Positions 7,792 through 15,676 of a stretch of DNA of 64,000 nt are shown piece by piece (within the stretch, counting starts at the first letter, position 1; every line of letters begins with the position of its first letter). The translations under genes and the position numbers were made by a program. The notes under the pieces are model-generated. The model saw only the letters and a program-made list of their open reading frames with translations, was not told the origin of the DNA and did not search any database. Origin of the DNA: Bordetella parapertussis (GTDB taxonomy: Bacteria > Pseudomonadota > Gammaproteobacteria > Burkholderiales > Casimicrobiaceae); contig CALQLA020000004.1 in NCBI GenBank assembly GCA_943331295.2, forward strand, positions 62,001-126,000. Reading direction: 5' to 3'.

Positions 7792-9176
7792 CCGGACCGC
7801 CCACCGCCGGCGCGACCGCTGCGCCCACGCCGCCGACGCGCGGCGAGGCCTTCCGCTACTGGCTGCGCCTCGGCTGCATCAGCTTCGGCGGACCGGCGGG
7901 CCAGATCGCGATCATGCATCGCGACCTGGTCGACGACAAGCGCTGGATTTCCGAGCGCCGTTTCCTGCATGCGCTCAACTACTGCATGGTGCTGCCCGGC
8001 CCCGAAGCGCAGCAGCTCGCCACCTACATTGGCTGGCTGATGCACCGTACCTGGGGCGGCGTGATCGCCGGCGCGCTGTTCGTATTGCCGTCGCTGGTGC
8101 TGCTGGTCGCGCTGTCGTGGATCTACATGGCCTGGGGCAACGTGCCGGCGATCGCCGGGATCCTGTACGGGATCAAGCCCGCGGTCGTCGCCATCGTGCT
8201 GCACGCCGCCTGGCGGATCGGCTCGCGGGCATTGAAGCACCCGGTGCTGTGGGCGATGGCGGCGCTGGCGTTCGTCGCCATCTTCACGTTCGACGTGCCG
8301 TTTCCCGCAATCGTGCTGGCGGCCGGACTGGTCGGCGCGATCGGCGGCCGCGTCGCGCCGCGCGCCTTCGCGACCGGCGGGCACAAGTCGGCCACGGACG
8401 GCGCGCATGCGCCGGCGGTGATCGACGACGACACGCCGACGCCGGCGCACGCGCGCTTCCGCTGGCGCAACCTCGCGCTGGTCGTCGGGGTCTCGGTCGC
8501 GCTGTGGCTGTTCGTGCTGGCGCTGCTGGTGGCGAGCTTCGGGCCCGGCGCGACGCTGCCGCGGATGGGATGGTTCTTCACCAAGGCAGCGCTGCTGACG
8601 TTCGGCGGCGCGTACGCCGTGCTGCCCTACGTCTACCAGGGCGCGGTCGAGGCCTACCAGTGGCTGACGCCGGCGCAGATGATCGACGGCCTCGCGCTCG
8701 GCGAGACCACGCCTGGCCCCCTGATCATGGTGGTGGCCTTCGTCGGGTTCGTCGGCGGCTGGACGCGGCAGGTCTTCGGCCCGGAGTCGCTGGCGGCGGC
8801 CGGCGCGGTCGCGGCAACCGTCGTCACGTTCTTCACGTTCCTGCCGAGCTTCATGTTCATCCTGGCCGGCGGGCCGCTGGTGGAATCGACGCACGGCAGG
8901 CTCGGCTTCACGGCGCCGCTGACGGGCATCACGGCGGCGGTGGTGGGCGTGATCGTCAACCTCGCGGCATTCTTCGCGTGGCACGTGTTCTGGCCCAGGG
9001 GATGGACGAGCGGTTTGACGGGCGGTGCGGGTGCCTTCGCCGGCGGCGTCGACCTGGCGGCGCTCGCGCTCGCCGCCGTCGCCGCGTTCGTGCTGTTCCG
9101 CGGCAAAGCGGGCGTGATCCCGGTGATCCTGGCATGCGGCGCGGCGGGACTCGCCGTGCGGCTCGGCGCGGGCTGA
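7788..9176 (+). CDS. chrA: ChrA family chromate transporter
   Basis: The product is about 462 aa from a TTG that overlaps the moeA stop. It is a two-domain CHR membrane protein. The N-terminal half carries FRYWLRLGCISFGGPAGQIAIMH and the LPGPEAQQLATYIGW motif. The C-terminal half repeats the plan with FFTKAALLTFGGAYAVLPYV and LALGETTPGPLIMV. ChrA proteins export chromate, or in some hosts sulfate-like oxyanions. About ten transmembrane segments are visible and a linker of about 60 residues joins the halves. Cotranscription with molybdate-cofactor genes suggests an oxyanion connection, but that is only inference. No ATG lies near the conserved N-terminus, so the TTG start is moderately supported. 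Confidence 0.88.
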   Translation: MTGPPTAGATAAPTPPTRGEAFRYWLRLGCISFGGPAGQIAIMHRDLVDDKRWISERRFLHALNYCMVLPGPEAQQLATYIGWLMHRTWGGVIAGALFVLPSLVLLVALSWIYMAWGNVPAIAGILYGIKPAVVAIVLHAAWRIGSRALKHPVLWAMAALAFVAIFTFDVPFPAIVLAAGLVGAIGGRVAPRAFATGGHKSATDGAHAPAVIDDDTPTPAHARFRWRNLALVVGVSVALWLFVLALLVASFGPGATLPRMGWFFTKAALLTFGGAYAVLPYVYQGAVEAYQWLTPAQMIDGLALGETTPGPLIMVVAFVGFVGGWTRQVFGPESLAAAGAVAATVVTFFTFLPSFMFILAGGPLVESTHGRLGFTAPLTGITAAVVGVIVNLAAFFAWHVFWPRGWTSGLTGGAGAFAGGVDLAALALAAVAAFVLFRGKAGVIPVILACGAAGLAVRLGAG

Positions 9177-9244
9177 GACCAGGCCGCCGGCGCCCCGTCC
9201 GACAGGCGAACGACGGGGCACCGGCGGACTGACGCAGCGGGCCG

Positions 9245-9580
9245 TCAGGCCTTCTTCGACAGGCAGGACTTCATGTAGGTCTTGCGCTCGGCGCCCTTCT
9301 TGCCCGTCGCCTGCTTGTTGCAGTCGCGCATCTTCTGCTGCTGCGAAACCGGTTGCTGCGATGCGGATTGCGGCGACAGCGCCGCCGTCTTCTGCGGCGC
9401 GACCGCGGCCTTGTCCGGCGCGGTGCCCTTTTGCGCCGGCGGCGTGGCGGGCACGACCTTGGCGGGCGGCAGGGCGGCCGGCGAAGCGGCAGCCGCCGGC
9501 GTGGCAACGACGGGGTCGGCCGCCTGCGCGGCAAACGTGGTGAACAGCGCGGCGAGGGCGAGGGTGGAAAGCTTATGCAT
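9245..9580 (-). CDS. PsiF-like secreted protein
   Basis: The product is 111 aa. It starts at MHKLSTLALAALFTTFAAQAA, a clear Sec signal peptide with probable cleavage after AQA. An Ala/Pro-rich linker of about 60 residues follows, then one C-terminal PsiF-type repeat, QKMRDCNKQATGKKGAERKTY, with two cysteines (also MKSCLSKKA). Enterobacterial PsiF is induced by phosphate starvation and has no known activity; its usual form carries two such repeats, whereas only one is seen here. The track start (MDTRKETA) adds eight residues in front of the signal peptide and is less likely. It is likely periplasmic. Confidence 0.75.
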   Translation of the reverse strand: MHKLSTLALAALFTTFAAQAADPVVATPAAAASPAALPPAKVVPATPPAQKGTAPDKAAVAPQKTAALSPQSASQQPVSQQQKMRDCNKQATGKKGAERKTYMKSCLSKKA

Positions 9581-9604
9581 GGCAGTCTCCTTGCGAGTGT
9601 CCAA

Positions 9605-9734
9605 CGGTTGAAGTGGTGTGTGGCCGCGACCCGAAGGCCGTCGACCACACCGCCAACAACGCGGGCAGCAGCGCGCGTGCCGTCAGCCGAACGGCCGTCG
9701 GCCGATTGGCCAGGCCTGCGTGCCGCGCGCCAGC
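9605..9734. other. Intergenic stretch upstream of the psiF-like gene
   Basis: No gene is visible here. The segment holds the presumed promoter side of the minus-strand psiF-like gene and leads directly into the GC-rich repeat cluster. Small self-complementary groups occur (around gaacggccgtcggcc), but no clear -35/-10 pair is recognisable. Confidence 0.4.
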
Positions 9735-9972
9735 GGGGGAGGCGCGCGACAGCGCGCTTCGGGGGCCCTGCCGCGCCCGCCGGGCCGCCCCAAGGGCGCG
9801 GCTTGCCCCCTCGGGGGGAGGCGCGCGACAGCGCGCTTCGGGGGGCCTCAACCGCCCCCTCGGGGGGAGGCGCGCGACAGCGCGCTTCGGGGGCCCTGCC
9901 GCGCCCGCCGGGCCGCCCCAAGGGCGCGGCTTGCCCCCTCGGGGGGAGGCGCGCGACAGCGCGCTTCGGGGG
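9735..9972. repeat. Cluster of four GC-rich hairpin repeats (family A)
   Basis: Four copies of a core resembling ggggaggcgcgcgacagcgc followed by gcttcgggg occupy roughly 9735-9765, 9813-9845, 9862-9893 and 9941-9972. Each core can fold through the self-complementary gcgcgc...gcgcgc. An approximately 82-nt unit (core plus a spacer containing ccgccccaagggcgcggc) appears twice with no difference I can see, at about 9763-9845 and 9891-9972. The cluster ends 3 nt before the yihY stop codon. The same element recurs at 24652-24729 and in degenerate form at 43526-43591. Confidence 0.85.
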
Positions 9973-9975
9973 CCC

Positions 9976-10875
9976 CTATCTACCGCGAGTCGGCCGCGAT
10001 CCGGTGACGAACCGCCCACGGCGAATGCGCTCGAACTCGGCGATCACCTGCGCACCGAGCAGCAGCACCATCGCCGCGATCTCGAGCGAGAGCAGCACGA
10101 CGATCGCCGTCGTCAGCGAACCGTAGACCAGCTTCACCTGCGACAGCGTCGAGAAGTACCAGACGAGCGTGTGGCGGGTGATCTCCCACAGCACCGTCGC
10201 GGTGACGCCGCCGATCAGCGCGGTCCGCAGCGACAGCCGGCCCACCGGCATCACGAGGTAGATCGACGTCAGCACGAGGACCTCGCCGCCGACACCGAGC
10301 AGGTAGAGAAGCAGGCCGGACACCCCGGACAGCGACCAGGTCCGGCCCAGCACGTCGATGCTTTCAGCGCCGATCGCCTGCAGCGCGCCGGCGACGATCG
10401 TGACCAGAAGCAGCCCGATGCCGAGCACCATGATGTAGCAGTACGGGATCAGCGCGGAGATGAGGTAGTGCCGCCGGCGGATCGCGACGCGGTGGTGGAA
10501 GATCACCGACATCGCGTTCTCCAGCACCGTGAACGCGAGCGAGCTAAAGAAGACCAGCGTCACCATCAGCACGGGCCCGACGACCTTGCGGTGCGCGAGA
10601 AACGACGACACCTCGTCCATCACCGCCCGCGACTGCCCCGGCAGCACCATCTCGAGGTAGCGGCCGAGCGTCGTCATCAGCTGGGCCTCGTCGATGACGT
10701 GCGACAGCGCGATCAGCAGCAGGATGAGGAGCGGCAGGATGGACAGCAGCGTGTAGTACGCGACGCCGCCCGCGAGCAGCACGCCCTGGTTGCCGCGAAA
10801 ACCGGCGAACACGCGCCCGGCGAACGCGGCGAGGTGCCGGATCACCCTCTCCGGCCGTCCCTGGAAGATGCCCAT
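9976..10875 (-). CDS. YihY/BrkB family inner membrane protein
   Basis: The product is 299 aa with six hydrophobic segments. The conserved LLAGGVAYYTLLSILPLLILLL lies at about residues 31-52. SSLAFTVLENAMSVIFHHR and the C-terminal YGSLTTAIVVLLSLEIAAMVLLLGAQVIAEFER are also family features. YihY/BrkB proteins were once annotated as ribonuclease BN in error; their role is unresolved, though they resemble polytopic membrane export or envelope proteins. It is downstream of relA on the same strand with a 28-nt gap. A hairpin repeat lies immediately 3' and could act as a terminator. Confidence 0.88.
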   Translation of the reverse strand: MGIFQGRPERVIRHLAAFAGRVFAGFRGNQGVLLAGGVAYYTLLSILPLLILLLIALSHVIDEAQLMTTLGRYLEMVLPGQSRAVMDEVSSFLAHRKVVGPVLMVTLVFFSSLAFTVLENAMSVIFHHRVAIRRRHYLISALIPYCYIMVLGIGLLLVTIVAGALQAIGAESIDVLGRTWSLSGVSGLLLYLLGVGGEVLVLTSIYLVMPVGRLSLRTALIGGVTATVLWEITRHTLVWYFSTLSQVKLVYGSLTTAIVVLLSLEIAAMVLLLGAQVIAEFERIRRGRFVTGSRPTRGR

Positions 10876-10903
10876 CGCCGCCGCGCCGCCGGGGTCGCGG
10901 GCG

Positions 10904-13117
10904 CTATCGCCGCGACGCCGACAGCACGCCGGGGACGTCCCGCACGAGGGCCAGCGCGCGGGACAGCTGGTCGAGGCTCCTCACCTCTAGCGTGAAGGCC
11001 ATCCGCACGTCCATGTTGCGGGTGAGCGTCTTCGCCGCGGTGACGTTGATCCGCTCGCGGGACAGCACCTCGGTGACGTCGCGCAGCAGGCCCTGGCGGT
11101 CCATCGCCTCGAGCGTCACGTCGACCGGGAACACCTCCTCGCTCGGCGCGCCCCAGTCGGCGGCGATCAGCCGCTCCGGCTCGCGCGCGCGCATCCGCCC
11201 GATGCTGGCGCAGCGCTGGCGGTGGATCGACACGCCGCGCCCGCGGGTGACGAAGCCGACGATCGGGTCGGGCGGCGCCGGCTTGCAGCAGCGCGCCAGC
11301 GCCGTCATCAGGTGGTCGACGCCGACGACGAGGATGCCGCCGCCGCCGGCGGACGACTTGCTCTGGCGCGCGATCACCTCGGGCTCGGCGCTCGCCTCGT
11401 GGGCCGCTGCCGGCTGCAGCACGGCCTTGATCGCCGCCTGGATCTGCCGCAGGTTGGTCTCGTCGCGCGCCACGGCCGCATAGAAATCCTCGGCCTTGTC
11501 GAAGCCGGCCTTGGCGGCGACCGAGTCGAGGTTGACCGCGGTCGCGCCGGCGCGCTGCAGCTCGCGCTCCACGGTCGCGCGCCCGCCGGCGATCGTCTCC
11601 TCGTGCTGCTGCGCCTTGAACCACTGGCGGACCTTGGTCCGCGCGCGATTGCTCTCGACGTACCCCAGCTCGTGGTTCAGCCAGTCCCGCGACGGGCCGC
11701 CCTGCTTCGCCGTGATGATCTCGACCCGCTGGCCGTTCTTCAGCGCATGGTTGAGCGGCACCAGCGCGCCGTCGACGCGCGCGCCGCGGCAGCGGTGCCC
11801 GAGGTTGGTGTGCAACGCGTACGCGAAGTCGACCGGCGTCGATCCGCGCGGCAGGTCGATCACCTTGCCTTGCGGCGTCAGCACGTAGATCGTCTCGGTG
11901 AACAGCGCGCTCTTGAACGCGGTCAGCCACTCGGTGGCGTCGGCGACGGCGTCCTTCCAGTCGAGCACCTGCCGCAGCCACGCGATGCGGTCCTCGAACT
12001 GCGGGTCGCGCCGGATGCCCTTGTGCGAGCCTTCCTTGTACCGCCAGTGCGCGGCGACGCCGTACTCCGAGTGCTGGTGCATCTCGAACGTGCGGATCTG
12101 CACCTCGAGCGGCTTGCCCTCGGGCCCGATCACCGCGGTGTGCAGCGAGCGGTAGTTGTTGGCCTTCGGCTTCGCGATGTAGTCGTCGAACTCCCCCGGC
12201 AGCGGCGTCCACAGGTGATGGACGATGCCGAGCGCGGTATAGGTGTCCTTAACGTCGTCGACGAGGATCCGGACGGCGCGGATGTCGTAGAGGCCCTCGA
12301 TGCCCGACTGCTTGCGGCGCATCTTGTTCCAGATGCTGTAGATATGCTTCGGCCGGCCGCTGACGTCGCAGCGGATGCCGGCCGACTTCAGTTCGCGCCG
12401 CAGCGTGGCGACGACGTCCTCGATGTAGCGCTGCCGGTCGAGCCGGCGCTCGTCGAGGAGCCGGGCGATCGCCTTGTACTGCTCGGGCTCGAGCGCACGC
12501 AGCGACAGGTCCTCCAGTTCCCACTTCAGCTGCCAGATTCCGAGCCGGTTGGCGAGCGGCGCGAAGAGGTCGAGCACTTCGCGCGCCGCGGCCCGGCGCG
12601 CCGCCTCGTCGGCGGACATCAGGTAGCGCAGCGCCTGCGTGCGCTCGGCGAGCTTGATCAGGACGACGCGGATGTCCTCGACCATCGCGAGCAGCATCTT
12701 GCGCAGCCGCTCGGACTGCGCCGCGCGCTCCTCCGGATTGCCGGTGTCGGGCGCCAGCCGGATCTCGTCCATCCGCGCCACGCCGGCGACCAGCGCGGCG
12801 ACGTCGGCGCCGAAGCGCGCGCCGATGTCGTCGGCATCGAAGGCGTGCGCGGCCGGCAGCCCGATCAGCAGCGCGGCTCGCACCGTCGCGGCGTCGAACT
12901 TAAGCCCCGCGAGGATCGTGGCGGTGCCGAGCGCGCGGTCCAACAGCGGCTCGCCGTCGCGGGCGAGCGAATCGCCGCAGTGCGCGCGCGCGTGGGCCGC
13001 AGCGGCCTCGAATGCGGCGAGGTCGTCGTCGGGATAAGTTCCGCGGAGCCCGTCGAGCCAGGCCGCGACGGCCTGCGGTCCGCTCGTTCCGGGTGCCGCG
13101 TGGAGCACCGCAACCAT
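10904..13117 (-). CDS. relA: RelA-type (p)ppGpp synthetase
   Basis: The product is 737 aa. It makes pppGpp on stalled ribosomes. The N-terminal HD region has lost the hydrolase HDxxED motif: the equivalent stretch reads AALLIGLPAAHAFDADDIG. The synthetase domain is intact (IYSIWNKMRRK, LYDIRAVRILV, YRSLHTAVIGP). It carries EFDDYIAKPK, the EXDD form seen in synthetase-only RelA rather than bifunctional SpoT. A TGS domain (TETIYVLTPQGKVIDLPRGS) and a C-terminal ACT domain follow. The start is the ATG at 13117; the track start is too far upstream and runs into a palindrome. A TATAAT lies only 6 nt before this ATG, so the message may be nearly leaderless or translation may start internally. Confidence 0.94.
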   Translation of the reverse strand: MVAVLHAAPGTSGPQAVAAWLDGLRGTYPDDDLAAFEAAAAHARAHCGDSLARDGEPLLDRALGTATILAGLKFDAATVRAALLIGLPAAHAFDADDIGARFGADVAALVAGVARMDEIRLAPDTGNPEERAAQSERLRKMLLAMVEDIRVVLIKLAERTQALRYLMSADEAARRAAAREVLDLFAPLANRLGIWQLKWELEDLSLRALEPEQYKAIARLLDERRLDRQRYIEDVVATLRRELKSAGIRCDVSGRPKHIYSIWNKMRRKQSGIEGLYDIRAVRILVDDVKDTYTALGIVHHLWTPLPGEFDDYIAKPKANNYRSLHTAVIGPEGKPLEVQIRTFEMHQHSEYGVAAHWRYKEGSHKGIRRDPQFEDRIAWLRQVLDWKDAVADATEWLTAFKSALFTETIYVLTPQGKVIDLPRGSTPVDFAYALHTNLGHRCRGARVDGALVPLNHALKNGQRVEIITAKQGGPSRDWLNHELGYVESNRARTKVRQWFKAQQHEETIAGGRATVERELQRAGATAVNLDSVAAKAGFDKAEDFYAAVARDETNLRQIQAAIKAVLQPAAAHEASAEPEVIARQSKSSAGGGGILVVGVDHLMTALARCCKPAPPDPIVGFVTRGRGVSIHRQRCASIGRMRAREPERLIAADWGAPSEEVFPVDVTLEAMDRQGLLRDVTEVLSRERINVTAAKTLTRNMDVRMAFTLEVRSLDQLSRALALVRDVPGVLSASRR

Positions 13118-13123
13118 GCCCGC

Positions 13124-13129
13124 ATTATA
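13124..13129 (-). promoter_or_regulatory. -10 box (TATAAT) abutting the relA start
   Basis: On the minus strand the sequence reads TATAAT, six bases, then ATG. With a normal -10 to start-site distance the transcript would begin at or next to the relA start codon. No good -35 hexamer is seen 16-18 bp upstream. Confidence 0.45.
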
Positions 13130-13198
13130 CGGCGCGGGCCGGTTGAACCCGGTGCCGGTGCCAGCCCGTCCGATGGATGCACCGAATGCCGCGACCGC

Positions 13199-13289
13199 GT
13201 AGCCCGGCGTTGAGCGCAAGCGAAACCCGGGGCAATCGTGCCCCTGGCCGCGCCCACCCGGGTTTCGCTTGCGCTCAACGCCGGGCTAC
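13199..13289. repeat. Perfect 33-bp inverted repeat (family B, copy 1)
   Basis: The left arm (13199-13231, beginning gtagcccggcgttgagcg) is the exact reverse complement of the right arm (13257-13289). The loop is 25 nt. It lies between the 3' end of glmM and the 5' end of relA. Relatives occur at 15558, 49424 and 51428. Confidence 0.92.
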
Positions 13290-13310
13290 GACATGTGTGC
13301 GGTTGCCGCG

Positions 13311-14672
13311 CTACAGGCGGGCGCGGGCGGACCTTTCGATGGTGGCGGCGAGCGCCGTGGCCTGCGCATCGGCGACCCTGGCGTCGTGCGCCTCGACCAT
13401 CACGCGGAGCACGGGCTCGGTGCCGGAGGATCGCAGCAGCACCCGGCCGGTATTGCCGAGCGCCGCGATGCTGGCGGCCTCGGCCGCCCGCAGGACGGCG
13501 TCCTGCTTCCAGTCGTAGCCCCGCGGCACCTTGACGCTGATGAGGCGCTGCGGGCACAGCGGCACCGCGCGCGTGGCGTCGGCCAGCGTGGTCCGCTGCT
13601 CGACCAGCGCGCGCAGCACGGCGAGCGCGGCGATGATCGCGTCGCCGGTCGTGTGCTTGTCGAGGCAGAGCAGGTGCCCGGAGTTCTCGCCACCCAGTTG
13701 CCAGCCCATCTCCTTCATCTTCGCCAGCACATAGCGATCGCCGACGGCGGCGCGCTCGAAGGGGATGCCGTCGCGGGCGAGCGCCTGCTCGAGCCCGAGG
13801 TTGCTCATCAGCGTGCCGACGACGCCGCCGGCCAGCACGCCGCGGCGACGGTAGTCCTGTGCGATCACGTACAGCAGCTGGTCGCCGTCGTAGATGTCGC
13901 CGGCCCGGTCCACCATCACCAGGCGGTCGCCGTCACCGTCGAGCGCGACGCCGAGGTGCGCGCCGTGCTCGAGGACCGCGCGCTTCAGCGCCTCCGGATG
14001 CGTGGCGCCGAACCCCGCATTGATGTTGATCCCGTCCGGCTCGTTGCCGACCGGGATGACCTCGGCCCCCAGCTCGTGGAAGACCGGCGGCGCAACGTGA
14101 TAGCCGGCGCCGTGGGCGCAATCGACGACGATGCGCCAGCCCTTGAGGTCGAGCTCGGACGGGAACGTGCCCTTGCAGAATTCGATGTAGCGGCCGGGCG
14201 CGTCGGATACGCGGCGAGCCTTGCCGAGGTCGGCCGACGACGCGCACGACAGCGGCGCCTCCATGCCGGCCTCGATCGCCAGCTCGACGGTGTCCGGGAG
14301 CTTGGTTCCCGAGCCGGAGAAGAACTTGATGCCGTTGTCGTCGAACGGGTTATGCGACGCGCTGATCACGATGCCCGCGGAGAGCCGCAGCGCGCGCGTG
14401 AGATAGGCGACCGCGGGAGTCGGCAGGGGCCCCGTGAGGTAGACGTCGACACCGGCGGCCGACAGGCCCGCCTCCAGGGCGGCCTCCAGCATGTAGCCCG
14501 AGAGGCGGGTGTCCTTGCCGATCAGCACCGCCGGGCGCCCCCCGGCGCTCACCGTGTCGGCTGCCAGCACGCGACCCGCGGCCCAGCCCAGCTTCAACAC
14601 CCATTCGGGCGTGATCGGCAGCTCGCCCACCCTGCCGCGAACGCCGTCGGTACCAAAGTATCGTCTCGTCAT
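13311..14672 (-). CDS. glmM: Phosphoglucosamine mutase GlmM
   Basis: The product is 453 aa. It interconverts glucosamine-6-phosphate and glucosamine-1-phosphate on the route to UDP-GlcNAc for peptidoglycan and LPS. The N-terminus [13 protein letters not shown], the phosphoserine loop [19 protein letters not shown], the metal loop [11 protein letters not shown] and the sugar-binding GGENSGHLL are all present. The C-terminal phosphate-binding [17 protein letters not shown] is also intact. The length is normal for the family. It follows folP by 3 nt, in the widespread ftsH-folP-glmM order. Confidence 0.97.
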   Translation of the reverse strand: MTRRYFGTDGVRGRVGELPITPEWVLKLGWAAGRVLAADTVSAGGRPAVLIGKDTRLSGYMLEAALEAGLSAAGVDVYLTGPLPTPAVAYLTRALRLSAGIVISASHNPFDDNGIKFFSGSGTKLPDTVELAIEAGMEAPLSCASSADLGKARRVSDAPGRYIEFCKGTFPSELDLKGWRIVVDCAHGAGYHVAPPVFHELGAEVIPVGNEPDGININAGFGATHPEALKRAVLEHGAHLGVALDGDGDRLVMVDRAGDIYDGDQLLYVIAQDYRRRGVLAGGVVGTLMSNLGLEQALARDGIPFERAAVGDRYVLAKMKEMGWQLGGENSGHLLCLDKHTTGDAIIAALAVLRALVEQRTTLADATRAVPLCPQRLISVKVPRGYDWKQDAVLRAAEAASIAALGNTGRVLLRSSGTEPVLRVMVEAHDARVADAQATALAATIERSARARL

Positions 14673-14675
14673 CGC

Positions 14676-15527
14676 CTATCCCGTCATGCCGTCCGCCGCA
14701 TGCGCGGCGTCGACGGCGCCCCACACCTTCAATGCGTCGACGGTCTCGCGCACGTCGTGCACGCGCACCAGCGCCGCACCGCGCGCCACGGACGCCAGCG
14801 CCGCCGCGAGGCTGCCCGCCAGCCGCTCGCCGGGATCGCGTCCGGTGAGCCTGCCGAGCGACGACTTGCGCGACAGTCCGCACAGCACCGGGTAGCCCAG
14901 GGCGACGAGCTCGGGCAGCGCCCGCAACAACTGAAGATTATGCGCCAGCGTCTTGCCGAACCCAAAGCCGGGGTCGAGCGCGATGCGCGATCGATCGATT
15001 CCCGCCGCGACGCAGGCATCCGCTCGGGCGCGCAGGAACGCGCGGACCTCGGCGACCACGTCGGCGTAGACGGGCTCGGCCTGCATCGTGCGCGGCTCGC
15101 CGCGCATGTGCATCAGGCAGACGCCGGCGTCGCCGGCGGCAACCGCCTCCAAGGCGCCCGGCAGCGCGAGGGCACAGACGTCGTTGATCATCGCGGCGCC
15201 CGCGGCGACGGCCGCGCGCATCACCGCGGGCTTGCGCGTGTCGACGGAGATGGCGAGGCCCTCGCCGGCGAGGATCTCGACCAGCGGTATCACGCGCGCG
15301 AGTTCGTCGCGATCGGACACGGGTTCGGCGCCCGGACGGGTGGATTCGCCGCCGATGTCGACGAGGTCGGCGCCGTCGGCCGCCATCCGGCGCGCGTGGT
15401 CCTGCGCCCGCGCCGGATCGAAGAACGCGCCGCCGTCGGAGAACGAGTCGGGCGTCACGTTGAGGATGCCCATTACGAGCGGACGCGACAGGTCGAAGCG
15501 GAACCGGCCGCAGTGGAGTGTCGGCAA
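14676..15527 (-). CDS. folP: Dihydropteroate synthase FolP
   Basis: The product is about 283 aa from a proposed TTG at 15527 (LPTLHCGRFRFDL). It condenses p-aminobenzoate with 6-hydroxymethyl-7,8-dihydropterin diphosphate in folate synthesis. Signatures seen are MGILNVTPDSFSDGG, DIGGESTRPGA, SVDTRKPAVMRAAVAAGA, MINDVCAL and DPGFGFGKTLAHNLQLL. The track ORF starts inside the palindromic repeat at 15558-15663, and that N-terminal segment is encoded by the repeat, so it is unlikely to be native. No ATG lies between the repeat and the conserved core, hence the TTG. It lies 3 nt upstream of glmM. Confidence 0.93.
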   Translation of the reverse strand: MPTLHCGRFRFDLSRPLVMGILNVTPDSFSDGGAFFDPARAQDHARRMAADGADLVDIGGESTRPGAEPVSDRDELARVIPLVEILAGEGLAISVDTRKPAVMRAAVAAGAAMINDVCALALPGALEAVAAGDAGVCLMHMRGEPRTMQAEPVYADVVAEVRAFLRARADACVAAGIDRSRIALDPGFGFGKTLAHNLQLLRALPELVALGYPVLCGLSRKSSLGRLTGRDPGERLAGSLAAALASVARGAALVRVHDVRETVDALKVWGAVDAAHAADGMTG

Positions 15528-15557
15528 TGATCCGGCGGTACCCGGAACGTCGTACCC

Positions 15558-15663
15558 GTAGCCCGGGTTGAGCGACGGCGAAACCCGGGGGGATCGAGAC
15601 ACAGGCAACCTGGGGCCGGCGGGGCCGCCCACCCGGGTTTCGCGTTCGCTCAACCCGGGCTAC
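15558..15663. repeat. Inverted repeat with 32-nt arms (family B, copy 2)
   Basis: The arms at 15558-15589 and 15632-15663 pair with about two mismatches around a loop of about 42 nt. It sits between ftsH and folP, inside what should be one transcript. The ends are gtagcccggg and cccgggctac, as in copy 4. Confidence 0.9.
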
Positions 15664-15676
15664 GCCCCAAGCCCTT

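Noticed and set aside
9735-9972. CRISPR array
   Set aside because: The repeats are few, uneven in spacing, internally palindromic and have repeated rather than unique spacers; no cas genes are near.
10904-13117. Bifunctional RelA/SpoT hydrolase-synthetase
   Set aside because: The HDxxED hydrolase motif is missing and the synthetase has EFDD, the synthetase-only form.
14676-15653. folP starting at 15653 as in the ORF track
   Set aside because: That N-terminus is encoded by the palindromic repeat, not by conserved folP sequence.
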